This document shows positions 18,088 to 27,557 of a DNA stretch of 64,000 nt, one piece after another. This DNA comes from Streptomyces sp. SPB162. Its GTDB lineage: Bacteria; Actinomycetota; Actinomycetes; Streptomycetales; Streptomycetaceae. The stretch's first letter is position 1, and each line of letters opens with the position of its first letter. The position numbers were made by a program, and so were the translations under genes. The notes under the pieces are model-generated. The model searched no databases, had not been told where the DNA came from, and worked only from the letters and a program-made list of their open reading frames with translations. The stretch covers positions 1,834,501-1,898,500 of the forward strand of contig NZ_JAQFII010000001.1 of the NCBI RefSeq assembly GCF_029504575.1, given 5' to 3'.

Positions 18088-20890
18088 CGCCGAGCGCCTG
18101 AAGGTCGATACCGCCCAGCGCCGGGTGGAGGTAGACGTTGGTCAGCCGCGCCGAGCGGTAGTTCAGCTCCCGCACGTACATGAACGGGATCAGCGTGCCG
18201 CGGTCCTGCGAGGTGGAGTCGACGGTGCGCCAGACGCTGTCGGCGGAGTTCCGGTCGGTCTTGGCGTCGGCCTCGTCCATCAGGTCCTTCAGCTGCTGGT
18301 CGGCGAGGGCCGCGTAGTTGGACGGGCTGCCGGTCAGCAGCAGCGGGCGCAGGAAACCGGCCGGGGTTGGCCAGTCGGCCTGCCAGGTGGTGAGGATGAT
18401 GCCCCACCCGCGCTCCTTGAGCTTCTTCTGGTCGGGCAGCGTCGCGTACAGGTCCGCGGCCTCGGGGTACTCCGTCCTGGCAGTGATCCCGACGGCGGCC
18501 AGCTGGGTGCGCAGGCTCTCCGCGACGGCCTTGGTCCGGGGATTGCCGTTGGCCGTGACGATCGTGGTCGAGAAGCCGGACGCGTGACCGCAGTCGGACA
18601 ACTGGCGCTTGGCGAGGTCGGGATAGGCGCGGCCGGAGGTCGTCCCGTAGGTGTTCAGATGCGGGTCGTAGCCGCCGACCGTCGGCGGCAGCATTCCGCC
18701 CGCGACGTCCCCCGCGTCCTTCCCGCCGCCCGCGTCGCGCAGCGCCGTGCGGTTCGCCGCGTACTGCACCGCCCATCGGCAGCGGTAGTCGTTCAGGGGC
18801 GCGACGGCCGTCTGCAGGGAGAAGTACCGGACGGCACCGACCAGGGCGGAGTCCGCGTTCGCCTTGAGGCTGTCGCTGGCGAGGATCTTGGTTCGGGTGG
18901 CGTCCTGGACACCTGCCTGGCCGGGATCCAGGTCGGCCTCCCCACTGAGGAGCGCGGCGTCGACCGCGTCCGAACTCGCCGCGACCGTGAAGTCGACGGT
19001 GTCCGGCAGGGCCGTGCGGATGCCGTCGGTGGCCGGGTCCCACTTGTCGTTGCGCACCAGGCGCAGCTTCTTGTCGCGGTCGTAGGAGGCGATCTTGTAG
19101 GGACCGCTGGCGACCGGCTGCTTCTCGTAGTTGTCCTTGGTGTCCTTGTCCTGCGGCACGGGCGAGGACATCGGCAGCGCCAGCACGTACGGGAAGTCGG
19201 CGAAGGGCGCGTCGAGATGGAAGACGATGGTCCGGTCGTCCGGCGTCTGCACGCTCTTGAGGCCCAGCTGGTCCGGGTCGGTGTCCTTGTAGGGGCCCGG
19301 GTAGGACTGGCCCTGGTCGAGCAGGTCCCTCAGATGCGTGGGCCCGCCGCTGAACAGGTCGGTCGCGAACGTCCGCTCGATGCCGTACTTGATGTCCTTG
19401 GACGTGATGGCCGTGCCGTCCTCGAACGCCACGCCCTTCTTGAGGGTGTACGTGTACGTCCGCCCGTCGTCGCTGATCGTGCCGGTGGTGGTGGCGAGGT
19501 CCGGCGCGAGCGCGGCGCCCGCCTGGCCGGGTTGGGGGGCGAAGTCCACGAGCTTGCGCAGCAGGAGCCGGTCCAGGTTCCAGGCGAGCGGGGAGTAGGA
19601 GCGCGCCGGGTCCAGCGAGTCGGGGGCGTAGAACGACATCAGTTTGAGGGTGCCGCCCTTGGCCGTGGACGGGTTGACGGTGCCCGTGACAGCCCCGTTG
19701 AAACCGGTGCCGGGGTGGCGCTGGTCGACGAGGTCAAGAGCCGTGACGGTGTGCTCGGGCGAGCGCGACGAGGTGCCGAGGCGGACGGCGAGCACCGTGC
19801 CGACCGTCAGCACCACGGCCGCCGAGACGGCGACGAGCGCGATCCGCCGCACCTTGCCGCGCCGCGGGTCGGCCGGTGCCGCGCCCCACCGCTGCGCGGT
19901 GTACACCTCCGCGGGCCGCTGGGACACCGGCGGCAGGAACTGCGGCACCGGGGTGTGCGGTGGTGTGTGCGGCGGGTTGTAGGCCGGGTGCAGGGGCACG
20001 ACCGGCCGCGGGGCGGGGGCCGGGACGGCCGGCGGGGCCGGGGCGGCACCGCCCCGGGGAGCCGCGAGCCAGCCGTTCAGGTCGTCGCGCATGGCGGCCG
20101 CGCTGCGCGGGCGCAGCGCCGGGTTCTTGGAGAGGGCGGCGATCACGACCGCGTCCAGTTCGGGCGGGACCGCCGCGTTCCGCGCCGAGGGCGGTTCCGG
20201 GGTGGAGTGGACGTGGGCGTACATCACCGTCAGCGGCGTCGGACCGGGGAACGGAACGGTGCCGGTGAGCAGTTCGGTCAGCATGCACCCGACCGCGTAC
20301 AGGTCGCTGCGCGCGTCGACCTCGCGGTCCTCGATCTGCTCGGGTGACATGTAGCCGGGGGTGCCGAGGGCGGATCCGGTGCCGGTGATGCGGGTCAGCG
20401 AGTGCACGACCCGGGCGATCCCGAAGTCGGCGACCTTGACCGAACCCGTCGAGGTGATCAGGACGTTGGACGGTTTGACGTCCCGGTGGACCAGCCCGCG
20501 GGTATGGGCGTGGGCGAGCGCGTCCAGGATGTCGCAGGTGATCCTGACGGCCCGCTCGATGTCGAGCCTGACCTGGCTGCGGGCCAGGTCGGCGAGGGTG
20601 CTGCCGTCCACGTACTCCATGACGAGGTACGGCACGATGTCCTCGTCCGTCCGCACCTCGTCCTGGTCGTGGACGGTGACGATGCCGGGGTGGTTGAGCC
20701 CGGCGGCGGCGCGGGCCTCGCGCGCGAAGCGGCGGCGGGCCTCGGCGTCCTTGGCCAGCTCCGGCAGGAGGGTCTTGACGGCGACGGTCCTGCCGAGCCT
20801 GGTGTCGTACGCGAGATGGACCCGCGCCATGCCTCCGGACCCGAGCAGCTCCCGGATCTCGTACCTGCCCCCGAACAGCGCGCTGTCCAT
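18077..20890 (-). CDS. Membrane Ser/Thr kinase fused to an OppA-like extracellular peptide-binding domain
   Basis: A 937-residue receptor-type kinase. Residues 10-275 are a complete PknB-type kinase: Gly loop LGSGGMARV (16-24), Lys39 in VAVKT, catalytic HRDVKPSN (135-142), DFG (155-157) and the GTPGYMSPEQ activation segment. A Pro-rich juxtamembrane linker (about 280-340) leads to a basic RRGKVRR stop and one helix (about 349-369). The outside half (about 410-937) is an ABC transporter family 5 solute-binding domain: GTLKLMSFYAPDSLDPA, the VAFEDGTAITSKDIKYGIERTF block and two Cys near the end. ATG 20890 starts directly before the kinase fold; the frame is open to 21064 but that part is repeat DNA. 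The domains are clear; an extracellular peptide as signal is inference. The gene has no transporter partners nearby. Confidence 0.92.
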   Translation of the reverse strand: MDSALFGGRYEIRELLGSGGMARVHLAYDTRLGRTVAVKTLLPELAKDAEARRRFAREARAAAGLNHPGIVTVHDQDEVRTDEDIVPYLVMEYVDGSTLADLARSQVRLDIERAVRITCDILDALAHAHTRGLVHRDVKPSNVLITSTGSVKVADFGIARVVHSLTRITGTGSALGTPGYMSPEQIEDREVDARSDLYAVGCMLTELLTGTVPFPGPTPLTVMYAHVHSTPEPPSARNAAVPPELDAVVIAALSKNPALRPRSAAAMRDDLNGWLAAPRGGAAPAPPAVPAPAPRPVVPLHPAYNPPHTPPHTPVPQFLPPVSQRPAEVYTAQRWGAAPADPRRGKVRRIALVAVSAAVVLTVGTVLAVRLGTSSRSPEHTVTALDLVDQRHPGTGFNGAVTGTVNPSTAKGGTLKLMSFYAPDSLDPARSYSPLAWNLDRLLLRKLVDFAPQPGQAGAALAPDLATTTGTISDDGRTYTYTLKKGVAFEDGTAITSKDIKYGIERTFATDLFSGGPTHLRDLLDQGQSYPGPYKDTDPDQLGLKSVQTPDDRTIVFHLDAPFADFPYVLALPMSSPVPQDKDTKDNYEKQPVASGPYKIASYDRDKKLRLVRNDKWDPATDGIRTALPDTVDFTVAASSDAVDAALLSGEADLDPGQAGVQDATRTKILASDSLKANADSALVGAVRYFSLQTAVAPLNDYRCRWAVQYAANRTALRDAGGGKDAGDVAGGMLPPTVGGYDPHLNTYGTTSGRAYPDLAKRQLSDCGHASGFSTTIVTANGNPRTKAVAESLRTQLAAVGITARTEYPEAADLYATLPDQKKLKERGWGIILTTWQADWPTPAGFLRPLLLTGSPSNYAALADQQLKDLMDEADAKTDRNSADSVWRTVDSTSQDRGTLIPFMYVRELNYRSARLTNVYLHPALGGIDLQALGVKG

Positions 20891-20932
20891 CGCGTCCCCC
20901 GACCCCCGGCCCGTCCAGCGGACCCCGTGACC

Positions 20933-20992
20933 CCTGAAGCGAACCCAGAAACGAACTTTGTAACGAACCGTGAAGCGAACCGTGAAGCGAAC
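20933..20992 (-). repeat. Five-unit 12-bp tandem repeat upstream of the kinase gene
   Basis: On the plus strand five consecutive 12-mers each end in CGAAC: CCTGAAGCGAAC, CCAGAAACGAAC, TTTGTAACGAAC, then CGTGAAGCGAAC twice. A partial unit ending GTGAAC follows (to 21001). Read towards the kinase gene it is a run of GTTCG every 12 bases, lying 43-102 bases upstream of ATG 20890. The 12-base period also keeps the kinase frame open, giving Arg-Phe-Thr-Val-like repeats if read through. Confidence 0.9.
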
Positions 20993-21135
20993 CCTGTGAA
21001 CTCTGCTTGCTCTCCCCTGGACACCACAGTAGAGGGCGACGCCGACAACGGCGCCGCCCTCCACTATTCCCCCTCCGGGACCCTCGGTTCCCCCTCACAC
21101 CCCCTCGGGCCCCCATCCGGTCGTAAGCCGGCCGT

Positions 21136-22327
21136 CTACGCGTCCGCTTCGGCGGCCGCCGGCGCCTGCGCGGCCTTGCGGCGGCGGGACGCCAGGTACA
21201 GTGCTCCGCCGCCGACCACCACGAGCGCACCGGCGCCCGTGGCGAGCAGCGGGGCGTTCGAACCGCTGCCGGTCTGGGCGAGGTTTCCGGGTGGTGGGAC
21301 CGGACTGCGGCTGGGACCCGCCGCTGCCGCCGGTGCCCCCGGAACCGCTCGCGCCGCTCGACCCGCCGCTCGCCCCGGAGCTCCCGCCCGAGGCGCCACC
21401 GGTCGACGACCCGCCGGACGACGCTCCCCCGGTGGAACCGCCGTCGCCGGTACCGCCGTTCGCAGCGCCGCTGGTAGCACCACCGTTCGTGGCACCCCCG
21501 TTGGCGGCCCCGCCGTCGGTAGCACCACCGTTCGTGGCGCCCCCGTGGGTGCCGCCGGTCGTCGGGTCGATCACCTTCGGTGCCTCGCACGCCGCCTTGA
21601 CCAGCGTCACGGTGCCGCTGACGTCGGCGACGTTCAGGTGGCCCGGGTTGACCTTCACCTTCAGCTCCAGGCCGGTGGCCGCGGCCGTCCGCGTCGTGAT
21701 CCAGGTCTTCGACAGGTCGAGGCTGACCTCCCCGACCCCTGGCACCGCCACCTTCGTCGCCGGCCCGGTGGCGGTCAGGCTGATCTTCTTGTCGAGCACC
21801 CGCACACCGGCGAGGGTGGCCGACGCGGTCGGCTTCCGGCCCGCCTCGCAGGTGGCCTTGGAGGTGACCGCCTCGATCCTGATCAGGGACAGCAGCGGCA
21901 GGCCGGGCAGATGCACCTCGGCGCGGACCAGGTTCGCGTAGCCCTCCGCCTTGTGCGCGTCGGCCGTCGCCCGGGCGGTGGCGACGTCCGCCCGGAGCAT
22001 GGTGAACGGCTTGCCGTTGTCGACACCCGCCAGTTTCGCGGTGAGCGCGGTCTCGTCGGCGTCGGCCGGCGCCTTCACGTCGTTGAGCGAGACATTCAGG
22101 GGCACGTCGACCGTCTTGTTCAGCAGCGACACGTCGAGACCCGCGCGCAGAACGGTCGCGGTCGACCTGCCCCTCTCCGAGCCGCTGCCGGAGGCGCCCC
22201 CGGAGGTGCCGGAGGGATGCGCCTGGGCCGCCGGGGCGACGGCCAGCGCACCTGCCGCCAGCGCGACGGCCGCGCCGATGGCGGCGGCCGAACGGCGTGC
22301 GGGCAGGCTGAAGTTGGAGCTGTACAC
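21136..22327 (-). CDS. Sortase-anchored (LAQTG) surface protein of the SCO1860 family, frameshifted
   Basis: Secreted cell-wall protein of unknown role. GTG 22327 with GGGGG upstream opens a signal peptide (ARRSAAAIGAAVALAAGALA, likely cleaved after AQA near residue 36), then an all-beta-looking domain with two Cys (in SKATCEAG and KAACEAP), then a long Gly/Ser/Thr/Ala-rich stalk. The first frame then runs into an Arg-rich nonsense tail. The adjacent frame supplies NLAQTGSGSN, a hydrophobic helix and a basic end (RRRK), a textbook class E sortase signal, ending at 21136. A single frameshift near 21,285-21,330 therefore separates body from anchor. I recall this as the LAETG-anchored family next to cob genes in Streptomyces. 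Confidence 0.8.
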
Positions 22328-22610
22328 GGTGGAACCCCCACGAGTGGCTTGGAGTCAGCGGCGTCGCTTGAGGGGACAACGCGTCCGCCGGGGACCTCGG
22401 TCCCGCCATATTTACGCACCGAGAGTGAACCGACGACTACCCGAAGCTAGTTCACCCATACGGGTGGTTTCCGGCACTGTCTTCGAATCTCGCTGCACGT
22501 ACGTTCCCACCTGTCACCCGTGCCACGTGATGGCGGCCTCGCTCCCGTTGACGCACCACCGCGTCCGCGTTGCTGTCCAACGATCCACAGCCCCTTCACG
22601 TAACGCTGCG

Positions 22611-23711
22611 TCAACCCACCACCCGCCCGCGCAGCACGATGCGCCGCGGGTCGGCCAGCACCCGTACGTCCGCGCGCGGATCGGTGGCGTACACGACCAG
22701 GTCGGCGGAGGCGCCCTCGGTGAGCCCGGCACGGCCCAGCCACGCGCGGGCACCCCACGTCGCGGCGGAGAGCACCTCGACGGGCGGGAGGCCGGCCAGG
22801 ACGAGTTCGGCGACCTCGTCCGCGATCAGGCCGTGCGCCAGCGAGCCGCCCGCGTCGGTACCCGCGAAGATCCGGATGCCGGCGTCGTGCGCGGCGCGCA
22901 CCGTGTCGTGCCGGCGCTCGTGCAGCCGCCGCATATGGGCCGCCCAGCGCGGGAACTTGGACTCGCCGCCGGCCGCCATCGCGGGGAAGTTCGCGATGTT
23001 GACGAGGGTCGGGACGATGGCGACGCCGCGTTCCACGAAGAGCGGGATGGTGTCCTCGGTCAGTCCGGTCGCGTGCTCGACGCAGTCGATACCCGCCTCC
23101 ACGAGGTCGCGCAGCGAGTCCTCCGCGAAGCAGTGCGCGGTGACCCGGGCGCCCTCCTCGTGGGCGGCGGCGATGGCCTCCTCCAGGGCGCCGCGCGGCC
23201 AGCAGGCCGTCAGGTCGCCCGCCTCGCGGTCGATCCAGTCGCCGACGAGCTTCACCCAGCCGTCACCGCGCCGCGCCTCCCGGCGGACGTACGCCGTCAG
23301 GTCGCCCGGCTCGATCTCGTGCGCGTAGTTGCGGATGTAGCGGCGGGTGCGCGCGATGTGCCGCCCGGCGCGGATGATGCGCGGCAGGTCCTCGCGGTCG
23401 TCGATCCAGCGGGTGTCGGACGGTGACCCGGCGTCGCGCAGCAGCAGGGTGCCGGCCTCACGGTCGGTCAGCGCCTGCTTCTCCGCGGTCTCCGCGTCCA
23501 CCGGGCCGTGCGTGTCCAGGCCCACGTGGCAGTGCGCGTCGACGAGGCCGGGCAGCGCCCAGCCCTCGACGGTGGTCACCTCGCGCGCCCCGGCCGGCCG
23601 GTCGTAGGAGATCCGGCCGTCCAGCACCCACACCTCGTCCCTGACGTCCTCGGGCTCGACCAGCACCCGGCCCTTGACGTGCAGCGCACCGCGATCACCC
23701 AGGAGACTCAT
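22611..23711 (-). CDS. Amidohydrolase family metal-dependent hydrolase
   Basis: A 366-residue imidazolonepropionase/prolidase-like amidohydrolase. Visible metal ligands are the HxH of DAHCHVG, a possible carboxylated Lys in DGWVKLVGDW, His in VTAHCFAE, His in CVEHATG and Asp in FAGTDAGG. A small beta domain surrounds the barrel (GRVLVEPEDVRDEVWVLDGRI at the start, ADLVVYATDPRAD at the end). ATG 23711 is preferred over GTG 23720 because AGGGTG lies at better spacing. The substrate cannot be told. It is transcribed away from the aminotransferase at 23,817, with about 105 bases for both promoters. Confidence 0.85.
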   Translation of the reverse strand: MSLLGDRGALHVKGRVLVEPEDVRDEVWVLDGRISYDRPAGAREVTTVEGWALPGLVDAHCHVGLDTHGPVDAETAEKQALTDREAGTLLLRDAGSPSDTRWIDDREDLPRIIRAGRHIARTRRYIRNYAHEIEPGDLTAYVRREARRGDGWVKLVGDWIDREAGDLTACWPRGALEEAIAAAHEEGARVTAHCFAEDSLRDLVEAGIDCVEHATGLTEDTIPLFVERGVAIVPTLVNIANFPAMAAGGESKFPRWAAHMRRLHERRHDTVRAAHDAGIRIFAGTDAGGSLAHGLIADEVAELVLAGLPPVEVLSAATWGARAWLGRAGLTEGASADLVVYATDPRADVRVLADPRRIVLRGRVVG

Positions 23712-23816
23712 GCCCAGCACCCTAAAAGGTCGGAGGTACGCTCGCGACGGCGCCCTCGGGCGCCGGAAGGCCCCAGGTCCACCCCGGGCTCCTCACACGT
23801 ACGGAAGAGACACATC

Positions 23817-24860
23817 GTGACGCACCCCCTCCTCGACCTGCCACCGCTGACCGCCGCGCGTTTCGCCGCGATCGAACGACGTGTCGCGGCGTTGCTGGAC
23901 ACCGAGCAGGACGTCGTCATCACCCAGGGCGAGGCGCTGCTGCCCCTGGAGGGCTGCATCCGGAGCGGGGCGCGGCCCGGCTCGGCGGCGCTCAACGTGG
24001 TGACCGGCCCGTACGGCAAAACGTTCGGCGACTGGCTGCGCGACGCGGGCGCCGAGGTCATCGACCTGGCCGTACCGTTCCACGGAGCGGCGAGCGCCGA
24101 GCAGGTGGAGCGCGCGCTGGCGGAGCACCCCGGGATCGACTTCGTCTCGCTGGTGCACGCCGAGGCGGCCACCGGCAACACGAACCCGGTGGCGGAGATC
24201 GGCGAGGTGGTGCGCGCGCACGGCGCGCTGTTCATGCTGGACGCCGTCGCCTCGGTGGCCGCGGAACCGCTGCTGCCGGACGCGTGGGGCGTGGACCTGT
24301 GCGTCATCGGCGCGCAGAAGGCGATGGGCGGCCCCGCGGGCGTCTCGGCGGTCTCGGTCAGCGCCCGCGCCTGGGAGCGGATGGCGGCCAACCCGGCGGC
24401 GCCGCGCCGGTCGTACCTCTCCCTCCTGGACTGGAAGGAGCGCTGGATCGACGCCGGGCGCGCCGTGCTGCCGCACGCGCCCGCGCAGCTGGAGATGCTG
24501 GCGCTGGACGCGTGCCTGGAGCGGATCGAGGCCGACGGCCTCGGCGCGGTGATCGCCCGGCACCGGGCGGCCGCCACCGCGACCCGCGAGGGCGCACTCG
24601 CGCTCGGCGGCGGCCTGGAGCCGTATGTGCACGAGGTGCGCGACGCCGCGCCCGTCGCGACGACGCTGCGGGTGCCCGCGGGCACCGACGCGACCGCGCT
24701 CGTGTCGCGGGCGCTCGCCCTGGACCCGTCGGTACCGCTCGTCGCGGGCGGCGGCGCGCTCGCCAAGGAGATGGTCCGCGTCAACCACTACGGGCCCGCC
24801 GCGGACCCCGCGGTGGTCGCGCGGAGCCTGGCGGCACTGGGCACGGCGCTTTCTGGCTGA
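23817..24860 (+). CDS. Class V PLP-dependent aminotransferase
   Basis: A 347-residue fold-type I enzyme of the alanine-glyoxylate / pyridoxamine-pyruvate aminotransferase group. Landmarks: TQGEALLPLEGCIRS and VVTGPYGKTFGDW at the N-terminus, EAATGNTNPVAEIGEV, FMLDAVASVAAEPL (Asp that binds the PLP ring nitrogen) and VIGAQKAMGGPAGVSAVSVS with the PLP Lys. GTG 23817 has GGAAGAG upstream. The substrate is unknown. It is divergent from the amidohydrolase; a joint pathway is possible but not shown. A long hairpin follows the stop. Confidence 0.85.
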   Translation: MTHPLLDLPPLTAARFAAIERRVAALLDTEQDVVITQGEALLPLEGCIRSGARPGSAALNVVTGPYGKTFGDWLRDAGAEVIDLAVPFHGAASAEQVERALAEHPGIDFVSLVHAEAATGNTNPVAEIGEVVRAHGALFMLDAVASVAAEPLLPDAWGVDLCVIGAQKAMGGPAGVSAVSVSARAWERMAANPAAPRRSYLSLLDWKERWIDAGRAVLPHAPAQLEMLALDACLERIEADGLGAVIARHRAAATATREGALALGGGLEPYVHEVRDAAPVATTLRVPAGTDATALVSRALALDPSVPLVAGGGALAKEMVRVNHYGPAADPAVVARSLAALGTALSG

Positions 24861-24868
24861 CGCCGCTT

Positions 24869-24914
24869 CCGGGGAATTCGGCTTTTCCTGACACTTCTCA
24901 GGTGAATTCCCCGG
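24869..24914 (+). terminator. Two-tier hairpin after the aminotransferase gene
   Basis: CCGGGGAATTC (24869-24879) pairs perfectly with GAATTCCCCGG (24904-24914). Inside the loop CCTGA (24887-24891) pairs with TCAGG (24898-24902). It starts 8 bases after the stop at 24860, so it is most likely the terminator that isolates the ectoine operon. Confidence 0.7.
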
Positions 24915-25170
24915 AGGTATTCTTCCGAATGACTCCTGCCCAACACCCCAGAGGCTAAACACATTGATTTTTCTCCTACTGCCGGGCGCAATCCCATAAT
25001 GTGACGGAGTCCACACCAAGATCTAATTGCCCGGTAATATCAGGACATACCATCAGGTCTCGGTACGGTTTCAGCCACCCGCACCTGCCCGCGCGATAAC
25101 ATGGCCGACCAGCTCCGTAAAGGCCTTTGCCCCATGCAATTCCACTTTTAGCTCGGTAAGTTCGTTCCGC
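24915..25170 (+). promoter_or_regulatory. Promoter region of ectABCD, no gene
   Basis: About 256 bases, visibly more AT-rich than the surroundings, between the hairpin and ectA. GGAGG (24913-24917) followed by ATG 24929 opens only 9 codons (stop 24956-24958), too short to call. I could not place a convincing -35/-10 pair, although osmotic or heat control is expected for ect genes. An open frame runs upstream of ectA but its residues do not resemble EctA. Confidence 0.4.
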
Positions 25171-25686
25171 ATGAACGCCGCTACGGAATTGAAGGCGCCG
25201 ATCGCCCCCGCATTCCTCGACACCCCCTCGGTCGACGACGGCGGAGCGATGTGGCGCATAGCCCGCGACGCAAGGACGCTCGACCTCAACTCCTCGTACA
25301 GCTATCTCCTGTGGTGCCGCGATTTCGCCGCCACCTCGGTGGTGGCCCGCGACGCCGACGAGGCCCCGGTGGGCTACGTGACCGGTTACATCCGTCCCGA
25401 GGAGCCGCAGACGCTGGTCGTCTGGCAGGTGGCCGTCGACGCCGAGCAGCGCGGCCGCGGTGTGGCCGCCGCCATGCTCGACCACCTCGCGGCACGCGTC
25501 GCCGCCGGCGGGGTCCGCTGGATCGAGACCACGATCACGCCGGACAACGCCGCCTCGCAACGGCTGTTCACCTCCTTCGCCGAGCGCCACGGCGCGCCGG
25601 TCGAGCGCGACGTCCTCTTCCCCGAAGCCCTGTTCCCGGACGGGCACGACTCCGAGGTGCTGTTCCGCATCGGCCCGACGGCCTGA
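25171..25686 (+). CDS. ectA: L-2,4-diaminobutyrate N-acetyltransferase EctA
   Basis: Second step of ectoine synthesis: acetyl-CoA plus L-2,4-diaminobutyrate gives N-gamma-acetyl-diaminobutyrate. It is a GNAT-fold protein of 171 residues, the usual EctA size. DLNSSYSYLLWCRDF (38-52) is the EctA signature and VAVDAEQRGRGVAAAML (about 88-104) the acetyl-CoA loop. I chose ATG 25171 because the conserved part begins 18 residues later; the longer frame from 25027 adds a segment unlike EctA. First gene of ectABCD, 90 bases before ectB. Confidence 0.93.
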   Translation: MNAATELKAPIAPAFLDTPSVDDGGAMWRIARDARTLDLNSSYSYLLWCRDFAATSVVARDADEAPVGYVTGYIRPEEPQTLVVWQVAVDAEQRGRGVAAAMLDHLAARVAAGGVRWIETTITPDNAASQRLFTSFAERHGAPVERDVLFPEALFPDGHDSEVLFRIGPTA

Positions 25687-25776
25687 CGCGACCGCGCTCA
25701 CCCTGACTTCGCACCACCAGAACCACCAGCACCACCCCCGCACCCCCCTCATCCCGTCTCACGGAAAGCAGGCACA

Positions 25777-27057
25777 GTGACCATCACCGCCCCCGACATG
25801 ACCGTCTTCGAGGCCCTGGAGTCGGAGGTCCGCAGCTACTGCCGCAGCTGGCCCGTCGTCTTCGACCGGGCCCAGGGCAGCGTCATGTACGACGAGGACG
25901 GCCACGCCTATCTCGACTTCTTCTCCGGTGCCGGCGCGCTCAACTACGGGCACAACAACCCGGTGCTCAAACGCGCGCTGCTGGACTACCTGGAGCGCGA
26001 CGGCGTCACCCACGGCCTCGACATGAGCACCACCGCGAAGCGCACCTTCCTGGAGCGCTTCCAGCAGGTGGTGCTGGAGCCGCGCGCGCTGGACTACAAG
26101 GTGATGTTCCCCGGCCCGACCGGCACCAACGCCGTCGAGGCCGCACTGAAGCTGGCCCGCAAGGTCAAGGGCCGCGAGTCGATCGTCTCCTTCACCAACG
26201 CCTTCCACGGGATGTCGCTGGGCTCGCTCGCCGTCACCGGCAACTCGATGAAGCGGGCCGGCGCGGGCATCCCGCTGGTGCACGGCACCCCGATGCCGTT
26301 CGACAACTACTTCGACGGCCGGGTACCGGACTTCCTGTGGTTCGAGCGGCTGCTGGACGACCAGGGCTCCGGCCTCAACCAGCCGGCCGCCGTGATCGTC
26401 GAGACGATCCAGGGCGAGGGCGGCATCAACGTCGCCCGCGCGGAGTGGCTGCGGGCGCTGGCCGACCTGTGCAAGCGCCGCGACATGCTGTTGATCGTCG
26501 ACGACATCCAGATGGGCTGCGGTCGCACCGGCGCGTTCTTCTCCTTCGAGGAAGCCGGGATCACGCCCGACATCGTCACGCTCTCCAAGTCCATCAGCGG
26601 CTACGGCATGCCGATGTCCCTCCTGCTCTTCACGCCGGAACTGGACGTCTGGGAGCCGGGCGAGCACAACGGCACCTTCCGCGGCAACAACCCGGCGTTC
26701 GTCACCGCCACCGCCGCGCTGGACGCCTACTGGGCCGACGGCCAGCTGGAGAAGCAGACGGTGATGCGCGGCGAGCAGGTCGAGACGGCGCTGCGCGCGA
26801 TCTGCCGGGCGCAGGCTCGCGCGGGCGCCGAGTACCGGGGCCGCGGCATGGCCTGGGGCCTGCAGTTCATCGACCCCTCGATCGCCGGCCGGGTCTGCGC
26901 CCGCGCCTTCGAGCTGGGTCTGCTGCTGGAGACCTCGGGACCGCGCAGCGAGGTCGTCAAGCTGCTGCCGGCCCTGACCATCACCCCCGACGAGCTGGAC
27001 GAGGGCCTGCGCACCCTCACGCGGGCCGTGAGCGAAGTGGTCGGCGAGACCGTCTGA
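25777..27057 (+). CDS. ectB: Diaminobutyrate-2-oxoglutarate transaminase EctB
   Basis: First committed step of ectoine synthesis: aspartate-semialdehyde is transaminated to L-2,4-diaminobutyrate with glutamate as donor. It is a class III PLP aminotransferase of 426 residues. Landmarks: [64 protein letters not shown] and the PLP Lys in [16 protein letters not shown] 25777 has GGAAAGCAGG upstream. Placed between ectA and ectC it leaves no doubt of function. Confidence 0.96.
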   Translation: MTITAPDMTVFEALESEVRSYCRSWPVVFDRAQGSVMYDEDGHAYLDFFSGAGALNYGHNNPVLKRALLDYLERDGVTHGLDMSTTAKRTFLERFQQVVLEPRALDYKVMFPGPTGTNAVEAALKLARKVKGRESIVSFTNAFHGMSLGSLAVTGNSMKRAGAGIPLVHGTPMPFDNYFDGRVPDFLWFERLLDDQGSGLNQPAAVIVETIQGEGGINVARAEWLRALADLCKRRDMLLIVDDIQMGCGRTGAFFSFEEAGITPDIVTLSKSISGYGMPMSLLLFTPELDVWEPGEHNGTFRGNNPAFVTATAALDAYWADGQLEKQTVMRGEQVETALRAICRAQARAGAEYRGRGMAWGLQFIDPSIAGRVCARAFELGLLLETSGPRSEVVKLLPALTITPDELDEGLRTLTRAVSEVVGETV

Positions 27058-27106
27058 GCGAGCACCCGCACCCGGCCGCGAACGGAACGAAAGCAGAGGC
27101 ACGTAC

Positions 27107-27553
27107 ATGATCGTCCGATCCTTCAAGGACATCGAGGGCACCGACCGCGATGTGACCGCCGAGACCGGCACCTGGCGCAGCAAGCGCATCATCCTCGCCG
27201 CCGAGGGCGTGGGCTTCTCGTTGCACGAGACCACGATGTACGCCGGGACCGAGACGTCCATGTGGTACGCCAACCACATCGAGGCGGTGCTGTGTGTCGG
27301 GGGCGAGGGCGAGCTGACCAACGACGAGACCGGCGAGACCCACTGGATCTCCCCGGGCACGCTCTACCTCCTCGACGGCCACGAGCGGCACACCATGCGC
27401 CCCAAGACCGATCTGCGGTTCGTCTGCGTCTTCAACCCGCCCGTCACCGGGCGGGAGGTGCACGACGAGAACGGGGTCTACCCGCTGCTGACCGAGACCG
27501 GGGGCGCGACCGCCACCCGTACCAAGACCCGGACCGAGACCGAGGGAGCCTGA
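27107..27553 (+). CDS. ectC: L-ectoine synthase EctC
   Basis: Cyclising dehydratase that closes N-gamma-acetyl-diaminobutyrate to ectoine. It is a cupin fold of 148 residues, somewhat longer than the usual 130-135. Seen are [16 protein letters not shown] at the start, [22 protein letters not shown], the metal-binding cupin strand with [15 protein letters not shown] and [18 protein letters not shown]. The extra C-terminal tail of about 15 residues is Thr/Arg/Lys/Glu-rich low-complexity sequence. Four bases separate its stop from the ectD ATG. Confidence 0.96.
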   Translation: MIVRSFKDIEGTDRDVTAETGTWRSKRIILAAEGVGFSLHETTMYAGTETSMWYANHIEAVLCVGGEGELTNDETGETHWISPGTLYLLDGHERHTMRPKTDLRFVCVFNPPVTGREVHDENGVYPLLTETGGATATRTKTRTETEGA

Positions 27554-27557
27554 CGCC

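Noticed and set aside
20891..21064. N-terminal extension of the kinase through the 12-bp repeats
   Set aside because: The kinase fold begins right after ATG 20890 with a suitable ribosome site; the extension is repeat-derived. Kept as a caveat in the repeat finding.
24929..24958. A 9-codon ORF with GGAGG in the ectA upstream region
   Set aside because: Too short to distinguish from chance and no link to control was visible; mentioned only in the region entry.
25027..25170. Upstream extension of the ectA reading frame
   Set aside because: The 48 added residues do not resemble EctA and lie in AT-richer promoter DNA; ATG 25171 is the sensible start.
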